A stretch of DNA of 64,000 nucleotides from Pectobacterium peruviense (GCF_002847345.1 NZ_LXFV01000015.1:112584-176583), one strand, 5' to 3'. Positions 7,896-17,715 are shown, counted from the first letter of the stretch. Program-made: numbers and translations. Notes: a model not told the origin generated them from the sequence alone.

Positions 7896-9587
7896 TTAGC
7901 GGGAGACCTCATCCAGATACTGCTCAATCCGCTGCCGCGCTTCATCAATCGCCGGTGCGTATTGTCCCGCCAGTGCCTGTTCAAAGTCACGTAGCCAGAA
8001 GCCGATCTGCTCCCGCTCTTCCAGACGCGTTTGCGCCCAAGCCTTTTCCAGCCGTGCCAGCAGATTACGGTTCATCAGATTATCTCGGGGGTGAATCTTC
8101 AGCGTTTGCAGTTTCTGATGGCTTTTCTGTTGTTGATCGATGCTCAGCCCCGTCGGGCTGCGATCGATCACTTTCGTGAAGTTATCGCCGCTATCCGGTA
8201 GGTTAACATCCACTTCCAGCAGCCCATTGATGTCATAGCTGAAACGCACCTCAATGGATTGCTTATAAGATTTCGCTTTTATCGGCATAGTGAACTCATC
8301 GATGAACACATTGTTATCGACGTAAGGGCTTTCGCCCTGATAGATCGCGATGCAGATGTTGTCCTGACTGGGTGCGCCAGTGGAAAACGTCTCTACTCGC
8401 GAAGTCGGCACCACCGTATTGCGTTCCAATATCGGGGAAAACAGGCCGTTTTGCTTATCATTAGAGACTCGGATTCCGAGGGTGTACGGGCAAACGTCCG
8501 TCAGGATGACTTCTTCGATGTCCTGCTCGCGTAGCCGACAGGCAGCCTGCACCGCCGCGCCTTTGGCAACCACGGTATCCGCATCCAGATGCTGATAAGG
8601 TAATTTGCCAAACAGCCTGACTACCAGCTTCTGGATAATCGACATCTTTGATGCCCCACCGACCAGTACTACGTGGTCTAGCTGCTCTGGCTTCAGACGA
8701 GCATCGTGTAGCGCCTGCTCTATCGGTGCACGAATACGGTTCATCAGCGGTAGCCATGCCGCTTCAATCTCTTCATTATCCAACACAATGCGCCAGTCTT
8801 CCTCGCGCCAGTGCCATATCAGTTCATTTGATTGAGAGGGAAAACCGGGCTGGCATTTCAGCGCTTCAGCCTGGCTGTAGAGACGCGCCAGATCCGTCGC
8901 GGGAATCGTTGAATCTTCAAGCTTCCACGCTTTCAGGCAGGCTTTCACTACAGCCTGTGTGAAATCTTCACCACCCAGATAGTTGTCGCCCGCCGAGCTG
9001 TGCACTTCGATCAGCGGAAAGGCGTATTCCAGCACGCTGACGTCGAAGGTGCCGCCGCCTAAGTCGAAGACCAGCGTACGCCCCAGTTCCTGCGTGTGTA
9101 AGCCGTAGGCCATAGAGGCTGCGGTAGGTTCATTAATTAAGCGAACCGCATTCAACTCTGCCAGTTCCGCCGCAAAACGCGTCTGCTTACGCTGTTCATC
9201 GCTGAAATAGGCTGGCACCGAGATCACCACATCCTTGATCGGGTGCCCGAGGTAACTTTCTGCATCGGCTTTGAGCGATTTCAACACCATGGCCGACAGC
9301 TCAGCGGGAGAGAACGTTTTATCCCCGAGCCTGAAGGTTTTCTTGCTTCCCATGTAACGCTTAAACAGCGACGCCGACACCTGCGGGTGCGTCGTCAAAC
9401 GGGAGATCGCAGGTTTACCCACCAGAATACTGCCGTCTTCATCAATGCTGACGGCCGAAGGCGTGAAATTATCATTCAGGGCATTCGGTATCAGGCGAAC
9501 CTCGCCATTTTGCCAAACGCTAATCAGGCTGTTCGTCGTGCCCAGATCGATACCAATGGCCAGAGAAGCGTCTTGCGGGTGCATCAT
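7896..9587 (-). CDS. hscC: Hsp70-family chaperone HscC
   Basis: The protein, about 563 residues, has all Hsp70 ATPase signatures: IGIDLGTTNS near the N-terminus, VFDLGGGTFDVS in the middle, and VVLVGGASKM. The substrate-binding part is short and there is no DnaK-type EEVD-like tail, as in E. coli HscC (556 residues), a specialised Hsp70 that works with DjlB/DjlC. I placed the start at the first ATG of the ATGATG pair at 9587, with AGGA eight bases upstream; upstream in-frame codons to 9629 lack such a site. Its presumed J-protein partner is the convergent neighbour. Its substrates are unknown. Confidence 0.93.
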   Translation of the reverse strand: MMHPQDASLAIGIDLGTTNSLISVWQNGEVRLIPNALNDNFTPSAVSIDEDGSILVGKPAISRLTTHPQVSASLFKRYMGSKKTFRLGDKTFSPAELSAMVLKSLKADAESYLGHPIKDVVISVPAYFSDEQRKQTRFAAELAELNAVRLINEPTAASMAYGLHTQELGRTLVFDLGGGTFDVSVLEYAFPLIEVHSSAGDNYLGGEDFTQAVVKACLKAWKLEDSTIPATDLARLYSQAEALKCQPGFPSQSNELIWHWREEDWRIVLDNEEIEAAWLPLMNRIRAPIEQALHDARLKPEQLDHVVLVGGASKMSIIQKLVVRLFGKLPYQHLDADTVVAKGAAVQAACRLREQDIEEVILTDVCPYTLGIRVSNDKQNGLFSPILERNTVVPTSRVETFSTGAPSQDNICIAIYQGESPYVDNNVFIDEFTMPIKAKSYKQSIEVRFSYDINGLLEVDVNLPDSGDNFTKVIDRSPTGLSIDQQQKSHQKLQTLKIHPRDNLMNRNLLARLEKAWAQTRLEEREQIGFWLRDFEQALAGQYAPAIDEARQRIEQYLDEVSR

Positions 9588-9795
9588 GCTGTTATTCCTT
9601 ATTAACCATTCCATTCTCAGAGTGCCCATCAGGCGCAGACAACGAGCCCGTTCAGCAAGCAGGGCAATAGTATATACATACTGGTCAGGAAAAGACCGCG
9701 TGCGGCTAATACAGGAATATTTTTCAACAGATCTGGTGAGTGATAAACAAGCGTTATATTATTTATTATATAGCGATCATTCACGGAGCATTATC

Positions 9796-10089
9796 ATGGG
9801 AAACCATTTTGAGCGGGGCGTCCTCGCGGGGCTGAGATCTGCCAACCCAAAATCCACCAACGACATTAATCCTTACTGCTACGACTATCGGCGCGGCTAC
9901 ATTTGCGGGTATGCCCATAACTTGGCGGAAACCAAAGGCGACCGTCAGCAGGCCGCCTTCGAGGCAGGGTTGTTATCCCGCCGCTACGGACTGGAACGGG
10001 AGAGAGTCGCCGAGTTCTTTACTGAACAGGGCAACCCTTACGCGATTCGGTTTTTTTATGCTGGTTATGATGCACACACGCCGCGCTAG
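9796..10089 (+). CDS. Small DUF2623-like protein (YghW type)
   Basis: This 97-residue soluble protein starts MGNHFERGVLAGLRSANP and has a Tyr/Arg-rich middle (YCYDYRRGYICGYAHNLAE) and the segment AAFEAGLLSRRYGLERE. It resembles the E. coli YghW / DUF2623 family of unknown function; I am moderately sure of that link. ACGGAG lies nine bases before the ATG, and AT-rich sequence upstream (about 9755-9772) could hold a promoter. It is transcribed away from hscC and converges on the tonB-like gene, whose stop is only 10 bp away. Confidence 0.7.
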   Translation: MGNHFERGVLAGLRSANPKSTNDINPYCYDYRRGYICGYAHNLAETKGDRQQAAFEAGLLSRRYGLERERVAEFFTEQGNPYAIRFFYAGYDAHTPR

Positions 10090-10099
10090 TTGATGCCAG

Positions 10100-10921
10100 C
10101 TAGCGGCGTGCTTCTCGTAAATCGAAGCTAATCGGGATCGTGATGGTGAGCTGCGCGTTATCGCCAATCACTTCTGCTGGCGGAGCCGGAAGCGGCTGAG
10201 CACGCTTCGGCAAGGCGACAGACTCCGCATCCAATGGCGCCACACCGCTGCTGCTGGCCAACGAAACGGCCAGCACATTTCCGGTTCGATCTAACGTCAC
10301 ACGAATCTGAGCGACACCCTGCAATCGCTGCCGTGCGGCCTGAGCCGGATAGCGTTTATGGCGGCTCAGATGTGCCAACAGTGTGCTACTCCAGTCCGCC
10401 ACGCCTTTACGCATTTGCGCGGCATCGCTGTTATACGGCGCAGCAACGTGCTGGCTGCTGCCCGGCAGCGGTGCGCTGGTAACGGGTGCGGGCGGTTTTT
10501 CCGATGGCGCGATCGCTTCCTGCGGTGTCGTCTCCTGCACCGGTTTTTCCATTTTTTTCTGCACTTTTTTCTGCGGCTGCGGTTTTTCCTTTTGCACCGT
10601 CGCAATCACCGGCTTGGGTGCAGGCGCGAGCGGCGGCACGTCTTGCGTTATTTTTTCCGGTTGAGCCGCGGACGCTTGCGGCGTGGACAGCGTTTGCTGC
10701 GGGCCAACAGGCGCATCCTGAGGGCTGGACGTAGACTGCACGCTATCCGCGACCGTCAACATCATGGCAGGCGGTGGCGCTTCAATTGAGGAATCGAGAG
10801 CATGGTAGCTCATCCAGACAATCACCCCCGCGTGTAGCGCCAACGCCAGCAGCGAGCCACTTCCCCAACGTACTGTCGTTGCAGGCTGAATCGTATTGAA
10901 TTTCAGCGTCTGTGTGGCCAT
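10100..10921 (-). CDS. TonB-family energy transducer dedicated to the adjacent receptor
   Basis: The 273-residue protein has the TonB layout. A single N-terminal membrane helix (about 22-39, keeping the conserved His at 30 but with Ala four residues before it where E. coli TonB has Ser16) is followed by a Pro/Lys/Gln-rich periplasmic spacer (about 60-160). The C-terminal TonB domain contains YPAQAARQRLQGVAQIRVTLD. It would pass proton-motive energy from ExbB/ExbD to an outer-membrane receptor. The ATG at 10921 is preferred because GAGAGG lies about ten bases before it; the GTG at 10927 is too close. As the last gene after receptor, sigma factor and FecR, it recalls HasB, the private TonB of haem systems. 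Confidence 0.88.
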   Translation of the reverse strand: MATQTLKFNTIQPATTVRWGSGSLLALALHAGVIVWMSYHALDSSIEAPPPAMMLTVADSVQSTSSPQDAPVGPQQTLSTPQASAAQPEKITQDVPPLAPAPKPVIATVQKEKPQPQKKVQKKMEKPVQETTPQEAIAPSEKPPAPVTSAPLPGSSQHVAAPYNSDAAQMRKGVADWSSTLLAHLSRHKRYPAQAARQRLQGVAQIRVTLDRTGNVLAVSLASSSGVAPLDAESVALPKRAQPLPAPPAEVIGDNAQLTITIPISFDLREARR

Positions 10922-11122
10922 TAGCACACCGCCTCTCGCCGCAAAGACAGAGGTAGTATTCTCAATGAATGAGGTTCCGAGGAAATCATCATGCGTTCTT
11001 CATCACATCGTTAGGTATAAGACAGGCAACCGATAATAGTGGGTCGTTCCGCTACGGGGATCGGGCAGAAAAAAAGTGAAAACAGCATAAAATGTAATGT
11101 TATTACGCTTTGACAGGATATC

Positions 11123-12112
11123 TTATCGCGCAGCAATCTGAACCCAGTAGCGAGAGAAATAACGCACCTGCACAGGAAGCGCCTCCACCAGCGCCGCCAA
11201 AATATTATCGGTATCCGACAGCGGGAAGACACCAGAGAACCGCAGGCTCTCAACCTCTGGCTGGCAACGAATCACGCCGCTGCGATAGCGGCTCAGTTCA
11301 TCAATAAAATCCACCAGACGCTGATTATTCGCCAGCAACTGCCCTTTCACCCAGGCAGGCTCTGCCTTCGCTGTCTCTATTTGGCCACAGCGCTGCGTGG
11401 TGAACGTCGCTGCCTGTCCGCTTTTTATCACTTGTACATCCTGACCGTTCTGCTGCGGATGAAGCCTTACCGCGCCGTCATATACCGCCACCTGCGTGTG
11501 TTCATCCTGTACCCGCAGGCTGAAGCGCGTCCCCAGCGCCTGCACCTTTCCCTGCGCCGTCGTCACAACGAAAGGACGCGGATACAACGCGGCCTTCTCC
11601 GCCTGGCCGGTTTCGATCATGACTTCACCGCGAATCAGCGTGAGCTGGCGTAGATCGTCACCGTAGGCCACATTCAGCGCCGTCTGCGTATTCAGCAGCA
11701 GCGTCGTGCCATCTTCCAATACCGCATGGCGCTGTTCGCCCACCTGCGTCTGATAATCTGCCGTAAACGACTGCCACACATCCGTACGCGATCCAGCCAC
11801 GCCAGCTCCCCCGGTTAAACAGAGAATGGCTAGCGCTTTGAGTACACTGCGGCGCTGCATACCGTTAAGTGTCGATAGACTCTGATGCGCCGCTCGCGCG
11901 TTAAGCTGACCCAGATTGGCACATACGGACTCAATATGCTGCCACGCCTGCTCGTTATCCGGCGAGGCTTCCCGCCAACGCTGCCACTCACGGCGATCCT
12001 GTTCCGTGACGCTGTCGGACATCAGCTGTGTCAGCCACACCACCGCCTCACGCGCGCTGTCTGGTTGAATAGGCTGCCCCTGCCCGTCACGATAAAAAGT
12101 GCGATGGTTCAT
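11123..12112 (-). CDS. FecR-family transmembrane regulator of the adjacent ECF sigma factor
   Basis: The protein is about 329 residues. It has an N-terminal cytoplasmic sigma-binding region (DUF4880-like, about 20-62), a membrane helix near 89-106 preceded by an Arg-Arg pair (MQRRSVLKA), and a periplasmic FecR domain (about 130-225, with AVLEDGTTLLLNTQTAL). FecR proteins relay the substrate-loaded state of an outer-membrane receptor to a FecI sigma factor. The start at 12112 overlaps the sigma-factor stop (ATGA), indicating translational coupling; an earlier start at 12133 would lie deeper in the sigma gene. Receptor, sigma factor and tonB-like genes flank it. Confidence 0.9.
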   Translation of the reverse strand: MNHRTFYRDGQGQPIQPDSAREAVVWLTQLMSDSVTEQDRREWQRWREASPDNEQAWQHIESVCANLGQLNARAAHQSLSTLNGMQRRSVLKALAILCLTGGAGVAGSRTDVWQSFTADYQTQVGEQRHAVLEDGTTLLLNTQTALNVAYGDDLRQLTLIRGEVMIETGQAEKAALYPRPFVVTTAQGKVQALGTRFSLRVQDEHTQVAVYDGAVRLHPQQNGQDVQVIKSGQAATFTTQRCGQIETAKAEPAWVKGQLLANNQRLVDFIDELSRYRSGVIRCQPEVESLRFSGVFPLSDTDNILAALVEALPVQVRYFSRYWVQIAAR

Positions 12113-12621
12113 AGCGGTAGTGCAAAGAAACATTGGAGGTTGGCACGTTGCAGATACTGCTTCACCGAACTGCTGGAAACGCGTAAACGTTCAGCGATAT
12201 CGCTGTAGCGCATACCGTGGAGGTGTGCCAGCAGAAACGCCTCTCTGACTGGCGCAGGCAGACCATCTAGCGCGGCATCAAGCTGTTCAAGAATTTCGAG
12301 GGTAAGAAGACGCGTTTCCGGGGATGGCATACAAGCATCCGGCTGCATACTCAGCACATCCAGATAGGCATCTTCAATCTTTTTACGACGATAATGATTA
12401 GCGACCAAACGGCGAGCCACGGTGGCCAGAAACGGGCGCGGCTGGCGAATCGTGAGCAATTCTGGATTCATCAGGACACTAAGGAACGTATCCTGTGCCA
12501 CGTCTTCCGCATGCTGGGCACAATCCAATTTATGGCGCAGCCAGTTATACAACCAGCGGTGGTGATCAAAATAGAGCTGTTGGGCAAAGTCATTCACGCT
12601 GGCCGTCGCTTTCCTCACCAT
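12109..12621 (-). CDS. ECF sigma factor, FecI type (iron-starvation)
   Basis: The 170-residue protein has sigma region 2 (YFDHHRWLYNWLRHKL, then AEDVAQDTFLSVL) and region 4 with a helix-turn-helix (MRYSDIAERLRVSSSSVKQYL). It lacks regions 1 and 3, as ECF sigma factors do. The closest relatives are FecI-like factors that transcribe an iron-receptor gene when activated through FecR. A Fur-box-like palindrome lies 32-50 bp upstream of the start, so synthesis is probably iron-repressed. It overlaps the fecR-like gene by 4 bp. I infer that its target is the receptor gene upstream at 12802-15351. Confidence 0.92.
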   Translation of the reverse strand: MVRKATASVNDFAQQLYFDHHRWLYNWLRHKLDCAQHAEDVAQDTFLSVLMNPELLTIRQPRPFLATVARRLVANHYRRKKIEDAYLDVLSMQPDACMPSPETRLLTLEILEQLDAALDGLPAPVREAFLLAHLHGMRYSDIAERLRVSSSSVKQYLQRANLQCFFALPL

Positions 12622-12652
12622 CGAACTTTACCCCAGAGCGCTATTTAAACAT

Positions 12653-12671
12653 AAGAATGATAATCGTTCTT
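12653..12671. promoter_or_regulatory. Fur box upstream of the FecI-type sigma gene
   Basis: The 19-bp sequence AAGAATGATAATCGTTCTT is a near-palindrome centred on GATAATCG and matches the Fur consensus at most positions. It lies 32-50 bp before the sigma-factor start at 12621, a typical position for Fur repression. Confidence 0.7.
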
Positions 12672-12801
12672 ATTTATGTTTTTTCCCTCTGACTGTCAAG
12701 TTCCGAAACGAAAATTATTCAAATTTGCTGAATTTGCATTACGCCCATGCAACATGCCCCGGCGAACGGGGCGGAAATCGCCTCCGCCCCGCACAACGCT
12801 A

Positions 12802-15351
12802 TCAGAAACGTTGTAGCACGCTGATTTTCACGTTACGTCCCACACCGGACACGGATTCACCCAGATATGGGTAATAATCGGTATTCAGTAGGTTATCAAC
12901 CGTCACACGCGCTTCAAATCCTTTTATCGTCTGCGGCTGCCAGCTTGCGAAGAGACCATGCAGCACGTACCCCTTAGTCTTCGGTAACGCCCAGCCATAG
13001 GCCAGAGGGTCGCCGTCAGCAGGTGAGCGATCCTGCTTACGCACGAAATCACCCGTCCAGCCTACCGCCATATCCAGACTCGGAATTTTGGTGCCCAGCG
13101 TCGCATGTGCGGTTGTTGGTGGGATTTCAGCAATCCAGGTTTTATTGCCCCACGGGTTACGCGGTGAAGCATCGCGTTCGCCGCGAATCGAGGAGAAGGA
13201 CAGGCTACCAAACAGCCTGCGGCTGTCGTAGAACGACTCAATTTCAACCCCTTCGATGGTATATCCCGTCAGATTGCGGTAAACCGACAACGGCCCGGCA
13301 CAGGATGAATTACGGCCTGTCTGTGCAGACGCTTCGCAATACACGCCCGTACGTTTGAAAATTTCGTTTTTGCCACGGTTACGGAACAGCGTGGTGCGGA
13401 TTTGCAGACTGTCCTCTTCCAGCATCAGGTTATTGAAGTCCAGAATCGCTCCCAGACGGATGCCTTTAATGCTTTCCACTTGCAGATTACGGCTGCTACC
13501 TGGCACACCCGAGGTCGCAGATTGTACTTCATACTGCTCATCGATAACGGGCGCACGCCAGGTGCGGCTGGCATCGGCAAACAGCGAGAGGTTATCCGTT
13601 GCTTTCCATAAAGCACCGATTCGCGGCGACCAACCGGTGTAGGTCACGCTGCTGTAATCATGTCCAGCAGCAGGATTACTACTGTTATAACGAGGGGCTA
13701 TGTTGGGTCGCCCAGTATTGGTTACATGGTCATAGCGTACGCCCGGCGTGATCGTTACGCTGCCCAGCGTAACCGCATCCTGTAGATAGACACTACGCGT
13801 TTCCTGATCGCCCGCAGGCATGTAGTAAGGCTGTAAATAGCCATAGTTATATTCGGCGCTATTCTTGCCAGACGGGTAATAAATAAGCGTATCGCGCTTA
13901 TGCTGGTGCCAGCTCATTCCGACTAGAACAGCATGGTCGAAAGGACCGGTGCTGAAACGGCTTTCGTTACTGACTTCCGCCAGCTGATCTTTATAGCTTA
14001 CCCAACTTTCGTTCCCTAACGTGCCCAGAAAACTGTCTTGAGAAGCCGAATCAGGGCGTCTGTCATGCTGTTCAGTCTTTGAGGTAGCAAATGACGCCGT
14101 CAGATTCAGCCACGGCTTATCCTCCGGCGCAAGGTTCCATTTCAGCGAGTAGTTTTTATCGACCTGATTGCGGTAAACCAGCTTGCGTCGCCAAGCCTCT
14201 TCCCAGCCATAGAGGTCAACTTCCCTTTGTGTGGGTGCCGCCATATCGTCACGCTTAGCGGCAAACGGCTGCCAACCGTCAGATTCGGAGCGCATAGCGG
14301 AGAGCGTCAGCGTCTGGGAATCCGTCAGATAAATGTTGGTTTTCAGTAAATAAGACGCCATGTCGCTGGTCGAGTAGACAAAGCGCGTGCCATCAGGACG
14401 TTCGATGTTGTCGCCATCGCGCTTACTCATGTAGAGCAGGCCATCAGCCATCCCCTCTTCCGTGCGGCCATACAGCGCACCGCTGTAGATATTTTGACGG
14501 TCGTTGGTGTGATAGCTGTACTTGACCATCCCACCGAAGCTTTCTCCCGGCATGAGCAGATCGCTGGCGTCTTTGGTATCAACATGAATGGTGCCACCGA
14601 AGCCGCCATTACCGCTGCGAATATCATGCGGCCCTTTATCGACGTCGATACGCTTAATCAGCTCAGGTTCAATGAACACCGAGCCTTGGCGGTATTTCTC
14701 AAAGCCTTTTGGCGCACCGTCCAGAACGACTTTGACGTCTTCCATGTCGCCCATGCCCCAGATGTTCAGGCTTTGCCCACCCGGTCGAGGAGAACCGGCC
14801 ATCGATACGCCGGGAAGTTTATCGAGCAGGCTGGCAATATTGTCGGCTTGTACGCGATCGACATCGGCTTGGCGCAACACGGAACGTCCGGCAGCGGCGC
14901 TGTCCGATGTACCGCCGACAACCGAGAGCGTCGGGATCATCAGGCTGCCGTCGCTTCCCTCGGCAGCAAGCGTGGACTCCAGTCGATAGCCCGTGGCCGT
15001 CTGTACCGCATTCAGTCCAGTTCCCGCCAGTGCGGCCGAAAAGGCTTCCTGAACGGTGTAGGTTCCCTGCACGCTCCCGCTGGTTTTATTCTGTGTTTGA
15101 TCGGGAGAAAACGTGAGAATGACATTGGCGCGGCTGGCAACAGCCTGCAACGTGGCTCCTAACGGCCCGGCCGGAATGGAAAATGCCATTGTCGGTGCCG
15201 CGACAGCTGCGGCAGTTTCTGCCGCTAGCGCCGAGCCGACCATTCCGACACTTAAGATCAACACGCCAGACAGTGCCAAATGGACTGCCCGCGCGACCGC
15301 CAAGGCGGGTTTATGCGCGATGCACCCACCATTATGATTGTTTATCGCCAT
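12802..15351 (-). CDS. TonB-dependent outer-membrane receptor with N-terminal signalling (STN) domain; possibly a haem/haemophore receptor
   Basis: The 849-residue precursor begins MAINNHNGG, with AGGGG seven bases before the ATG at 15351. It has a signal peptide (to about 44), an STN signalling domain (about 55-125), a TonB-box-like TLSVVGG near 141-147, a plug domain (LPGVSMAGSPRPGGQSLNIW; VDKGPHDIRSGNGGFGG), and a 22-strand type barrel ending in Phe (VLQRF). The STN domain marks receptors that signal to FecR/FecI pairs, which are encoded just downstream. The plug resembles haemoglobin/haem receptors, and receptor plus sigma plus FecR plus private TonB recalls the has locus, but no hasA, hasD or hasE is present. 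The substrate is not proven. Confidence 0.92.
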   Translation of the reverse strand: MAINNHNGGCIAHKPALAVARAVHLALSGVLILSVGMVGSALAAETAAAVAAPTMAFSIPAGPLGATLQAVASRANVILTFSPDQTQNKTSGSVQGTYTVQEAFSAALAGTGLNAVQTATGYRLESTLAAEGSDGSLMIPTLSVVGGTSDSAAAGRSVLRQADVDRVQADNIASLLDKLPGVSMAGSPRPGGQSLNIWGMGDMEDVKVVLDGAPKGFEKYRQGSVFIEPELIKRIDVDKGPHDIRSGNGGFGGTIHVDTKDASDLLMPGESFGGMVKYSYHTNDRQNIYSGALYGRTEEGMADGLLYMSKRDGDNIERPDGTRFVYSTSDMASYLLKTNIYLTDSQTLTLSAMRSESDGWQPFAAKRDDMAAPTQREVDLYGWEEAWRRKLVYRNQVDKNYSLKWNLAPEDKPWLNLTASFATSKTEQHDRRPDSASQDSFLGTLGNESWVSYKDQLAEVSNESRFSTGPFDHAVLVGMSWHQHKRDTLIYYPSGKNSAEYNYGYLQPYYMPAGDQETRSVYLQDAVTLGSVTITPGVRYDHVTNTGRPNIAPRYNSSNPAAGHDYSSVTYTGWSPRIGALWKATDNLSLFADASRTWRAPVIDEQYEVQSATSGVPGSSRNLQVESIKGIRLGAILDFNNLMLEEDSLQIRTTLFRNRGKNEIFKRTGVYCEASAQTGRNSSCAGPLSVYRNLTGYTIEGVEIESFYDSRRLFGSLSFSSIRGERDASPRNPWGNKTWIAEIPPTTAHATLGTKIPSLDMAVGWTGDFVRKQDRSPADGDPLAYGWALPKTKGYVLHGLFASWQPQTIKGFEARVTVDNLLNTDYYPYLGESVSGVGRNVKISVLQRF

Positions 15352-15672
15352 TGTCATTCCCCTGAAATATTGAAAAAAAAGACACATCAGGTAGGTCACT
15401 CGAAAAACAAAATCGGGCAGAAAAATAGCAAAAATTTTCAGAGAAATGCCTTTAGCACGGTGTTAATGACCGCATCGAGGTAACGCACAGGACTGATTGA
15501 TGACGGGAAAACGCACCTTTGGTCACGAGGAGCACCGCCTCTACCATTGATTTTCACGGCACTTGACCTCATCTTAGTAATCAATCCGCAATAGATATCC
15601 GCCTTGCTGGTCTCTCTTCAACAGATTCCACTTACCGGCAACGAGATCACCCACAATTATCAGGACGGCACC
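15352..15672. other. Divergent intergenic region between receptor gene and prlC
   Basis: This 321-bp gap holds no convincing gene. It must contain the receptor promoter (leftward, expected to be read by the FecI-type sigma factor) and the prlC promoter (rightward). A TTGACC at about 15563 could be a -35 element for prlC. I see no Fur box here, which fits control of the receptor through the sigma factor instead. Confidence 0.5.
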
Positions 15673-17715
15673 ATGACGAATCCATTACTGACCTCATTTA
15701 CTCTGCCCCCGTTCTCCAGCATTAAAACGGAAGATATTGTCCCAGCAGTGAAATCTGCGCTGGATGAATGCCGCGAGACGGTGGAGCGTGTGGTCGCGCA
15801 AGCGGGGCCGTTCACATGGGATAATCTGTGTCAGACGCTGGCGGACAGCGACGATCGTCTTAGCCGCATTTTTTCCCCTATCAGCCATCTGAACGCCGTG
15901 AAGAACAGTCCGGAGCTGCGCGGTGTTTATGAGCAATGTCTGCCGCTGCTGTCTGAACACAGCACTTGGGTTGGTCAACATGCTGGTCTCTATCAGGCTT
16001 ATCGCAGCCTGCGTGACGGCGAACACTACACCACGCTGAGTCTGGCGCAGAAGAAATCCGTTGATAACGCACTGCGCGATTTTGAACTGTCCGGTATCGG
16101 CCTGTCACCGGAAAAACAGAAACGCTACGGCGAAATTTCCGCTCGTCTGTCCGAACTTGGCTCGCAGTACAGCAACAACGTGCTGGATGCCACCATGGGC
16201 TGGAGCAAACTGATTACCGACGTCGCTGAGCTAGATGGCATGCCGGAAAGCGCGCTGGCAGCAGCCAAAGCGCAGGCAGAAGCCAAAGAACAAGATGGCT
16301 GGCTGTTGACGCTGGATATCCCAAGCTATCTGCCAGTTATGACCTATTGCACCAATCAGGCTCTACGTGAAGAGATGTACCGCGCGTTCGGCACCCGCGC
16401 ATCCGACCAAGGGCCGAACGCGGGCAAGTGGGACAACAGCGAAATTATGGCGGAGAAGCTGGCACTGCGTCATGAACTGGCGCTGCTGCTGGGTTTCGAC
16501 AGCTACGCACACAAGTCGCTGGCAACCAAAATGGCGGAAAACCCGCAGCAGGTTCTAGATTTCCTGACCGATCTGGCGAAACGCGCCCGTCTGCAGGCTG
16601 AAGAAGAACTCGCACAGCTACGCGCCTTCGCCAAAGAACACTTCGGCGTGGATGAATTGCAGGCTTGGGATATCACCTACTACAGCGAGCAGCAGAAGCA
16701 GCACCTGTATTCCATCAGCGATGAGCAGCTTCGCCCGTATTTCCCGGAAAACCGCGCGGTGAATGGCCTGTTTGAAGTGGTTAAACGCATTTACGGCATC
16801 ACAGCCAAAGAACGTAACGATGTGGACGTGTGGCACCCAGATGTTCGCTTCTTCGATCTGTTCGATGAAAGCGGCGAACTGCGCGGCAGCTTCTACCTCG
16901 ATTTGTACGCCCGTGAACACAAGCGTGGCGGTGCCTGGATGGACGACTGCGCGGGTAAACTGCGTAAAGGTAACGGCGAGCTGCAAAAACCGGTCGCCTA
17001 TCTGGTCTGTAACTTCAACCGTCCGGTCAACGGCAAACCCGCTCTATTCACCCACGATGAAGTCACCACCCTGTTCCACGAATTCGGCCACGGCTTGCAC
17101 CACATGCTGACCCAAATCGATACCGCCGGTGTCGCTGGCATCAACGGTGTACCGTGGGATGCGGTCGAGCTGCCAAGCCAGTTTATGGAAAACTGGTGCT
17201 GGGAACCGGAAGCGCTGGCCTTTATCTCCGGCCACCACGAAACCGGCGAACCGCTGCCGCAGGAACTGCTGGAGAAAATGCTGGCAGCGAAGAACTATCA
17301 GGCTGCGCTGTTCATTCTGCGTCAGTTGGAATTCGGCCTGTTCGATTTCCGTCTGCATGCCGAGTTTGACCCTGCGAAAGGCGCACAGATTCTGCCAACG
17401 CTGGCGGAAATCAAAGCGCAGGTAGCCGTAGTGCCAAGCCCAAGCTGGGGTCGTTTCCCACACGCATTCAGCCACATCTTCGCGGGCGGTTATGCAGCAG
17501 GCTACTACAGCTATCTCTGGGCCGACGTGCTGGCCGCAGATGCCTATTCCCGCTTTGAGGAAGAAGGTATCTTCAACCGCGAAACTGGTCAGTCATTCCT
17601 GGATAACATCCTGACTCGCGGCGGTTCCGAAGAGCCAATGGAGCTGTTCAAACGCTTCCGTGGCCGTGAACCTCAGTTGGATGCCATGCTCGCGCATTAC
17701 GGCATCAAAGGATGA
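15673..17715 (+). CDS. prlC: Oligopeptidase A
   Basis: PrlC is a cytosolic M3-family zinc metallopeptidase that degrades signal-peptide fragments and other short peptides. The 680-residue form starting [15 protein letters not shown] equals E. coli PrlC in length; AGGACGG precedes this ATG, while upstream in-frame codons from 15604 lack family similarity. The zinc site HEFGH starts at His469 in [13 protein letters not shown], and the Glu ligand follows in ENWCWEPEA. It overlaps rsmJ by four bases (ATGA), the E. coli arrangement. In E. coli rlmJ is the upstream neighbour; here an accessory segment intervenes. Confidence 0.97.
   Translation: MTNPLLTSFTLPPFSSIKTEDIVPAVKSALDECRETVERVVAQAGPFTWDNLCQTLADSDDRLSRIFSPISHLNAVKNSPELRGVYEQCLPLLSEHSTWVGQHAGLYQAYRSLRDGEHYTTLSLAQKKSVDNALRDFELSGIGLSPEKQKRYGEISARLSELGSQYSNNVLDATMGWSKLITDVAELDGMPESALAAAKAQAEAKEQDGWLLTLDIPSYLPVMTYCTNQALREEMYRAFGTRASDQGPNAGKWDNSEIMAEKLALRHELALLLGFDSYAHKSLATKMAENPQQVLDFLTDLAKRARLQAEEELAQLRAFAKEHFGVDELQAWDITYYSEQQKQHLYSISDEQLRPYFPENRAVNGLFEVVKRIYGITAKERNDVDVWHPDVRFFDLFDESGELRGSFYLDLYAREHKRGGAWMDDCAGKLRKGNGELQKPVAYLVCNFNRPVNGKPALFTHDEVTTLFHEFGHGLHHMLTQIDTAGVAGINGVPWDAVELPSQFMENWCWEPEALAFISGHHETGEPLPQELLEKMLAAKNYQAALFILRQLEFGLFDFRLHAEFDPAKGAQILPTLAEIKAQVAVVPSPSWGRFPHAFSHIFAGGYAAGYYSYLWADVLAADAYSRFEEEGIFNRETGQSFLDNILTRGGSEEPMELFKRFRGREPQLDAMLAHYGIKG

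Noticed and set aside
10358..10789. Arg/Phe-rich frames opposite the tonB-like gene
   Set aside because: They arise from the Pro/Lys/Gln-rich TonB spacer read in other frames.
10100..15351. Full has haemophore locus
   Set aside because: Receptor, sigma, FecR and TonB fit, but no HasA haemophore or HasD/HasE exporter gene is present, so the name has was not applied.
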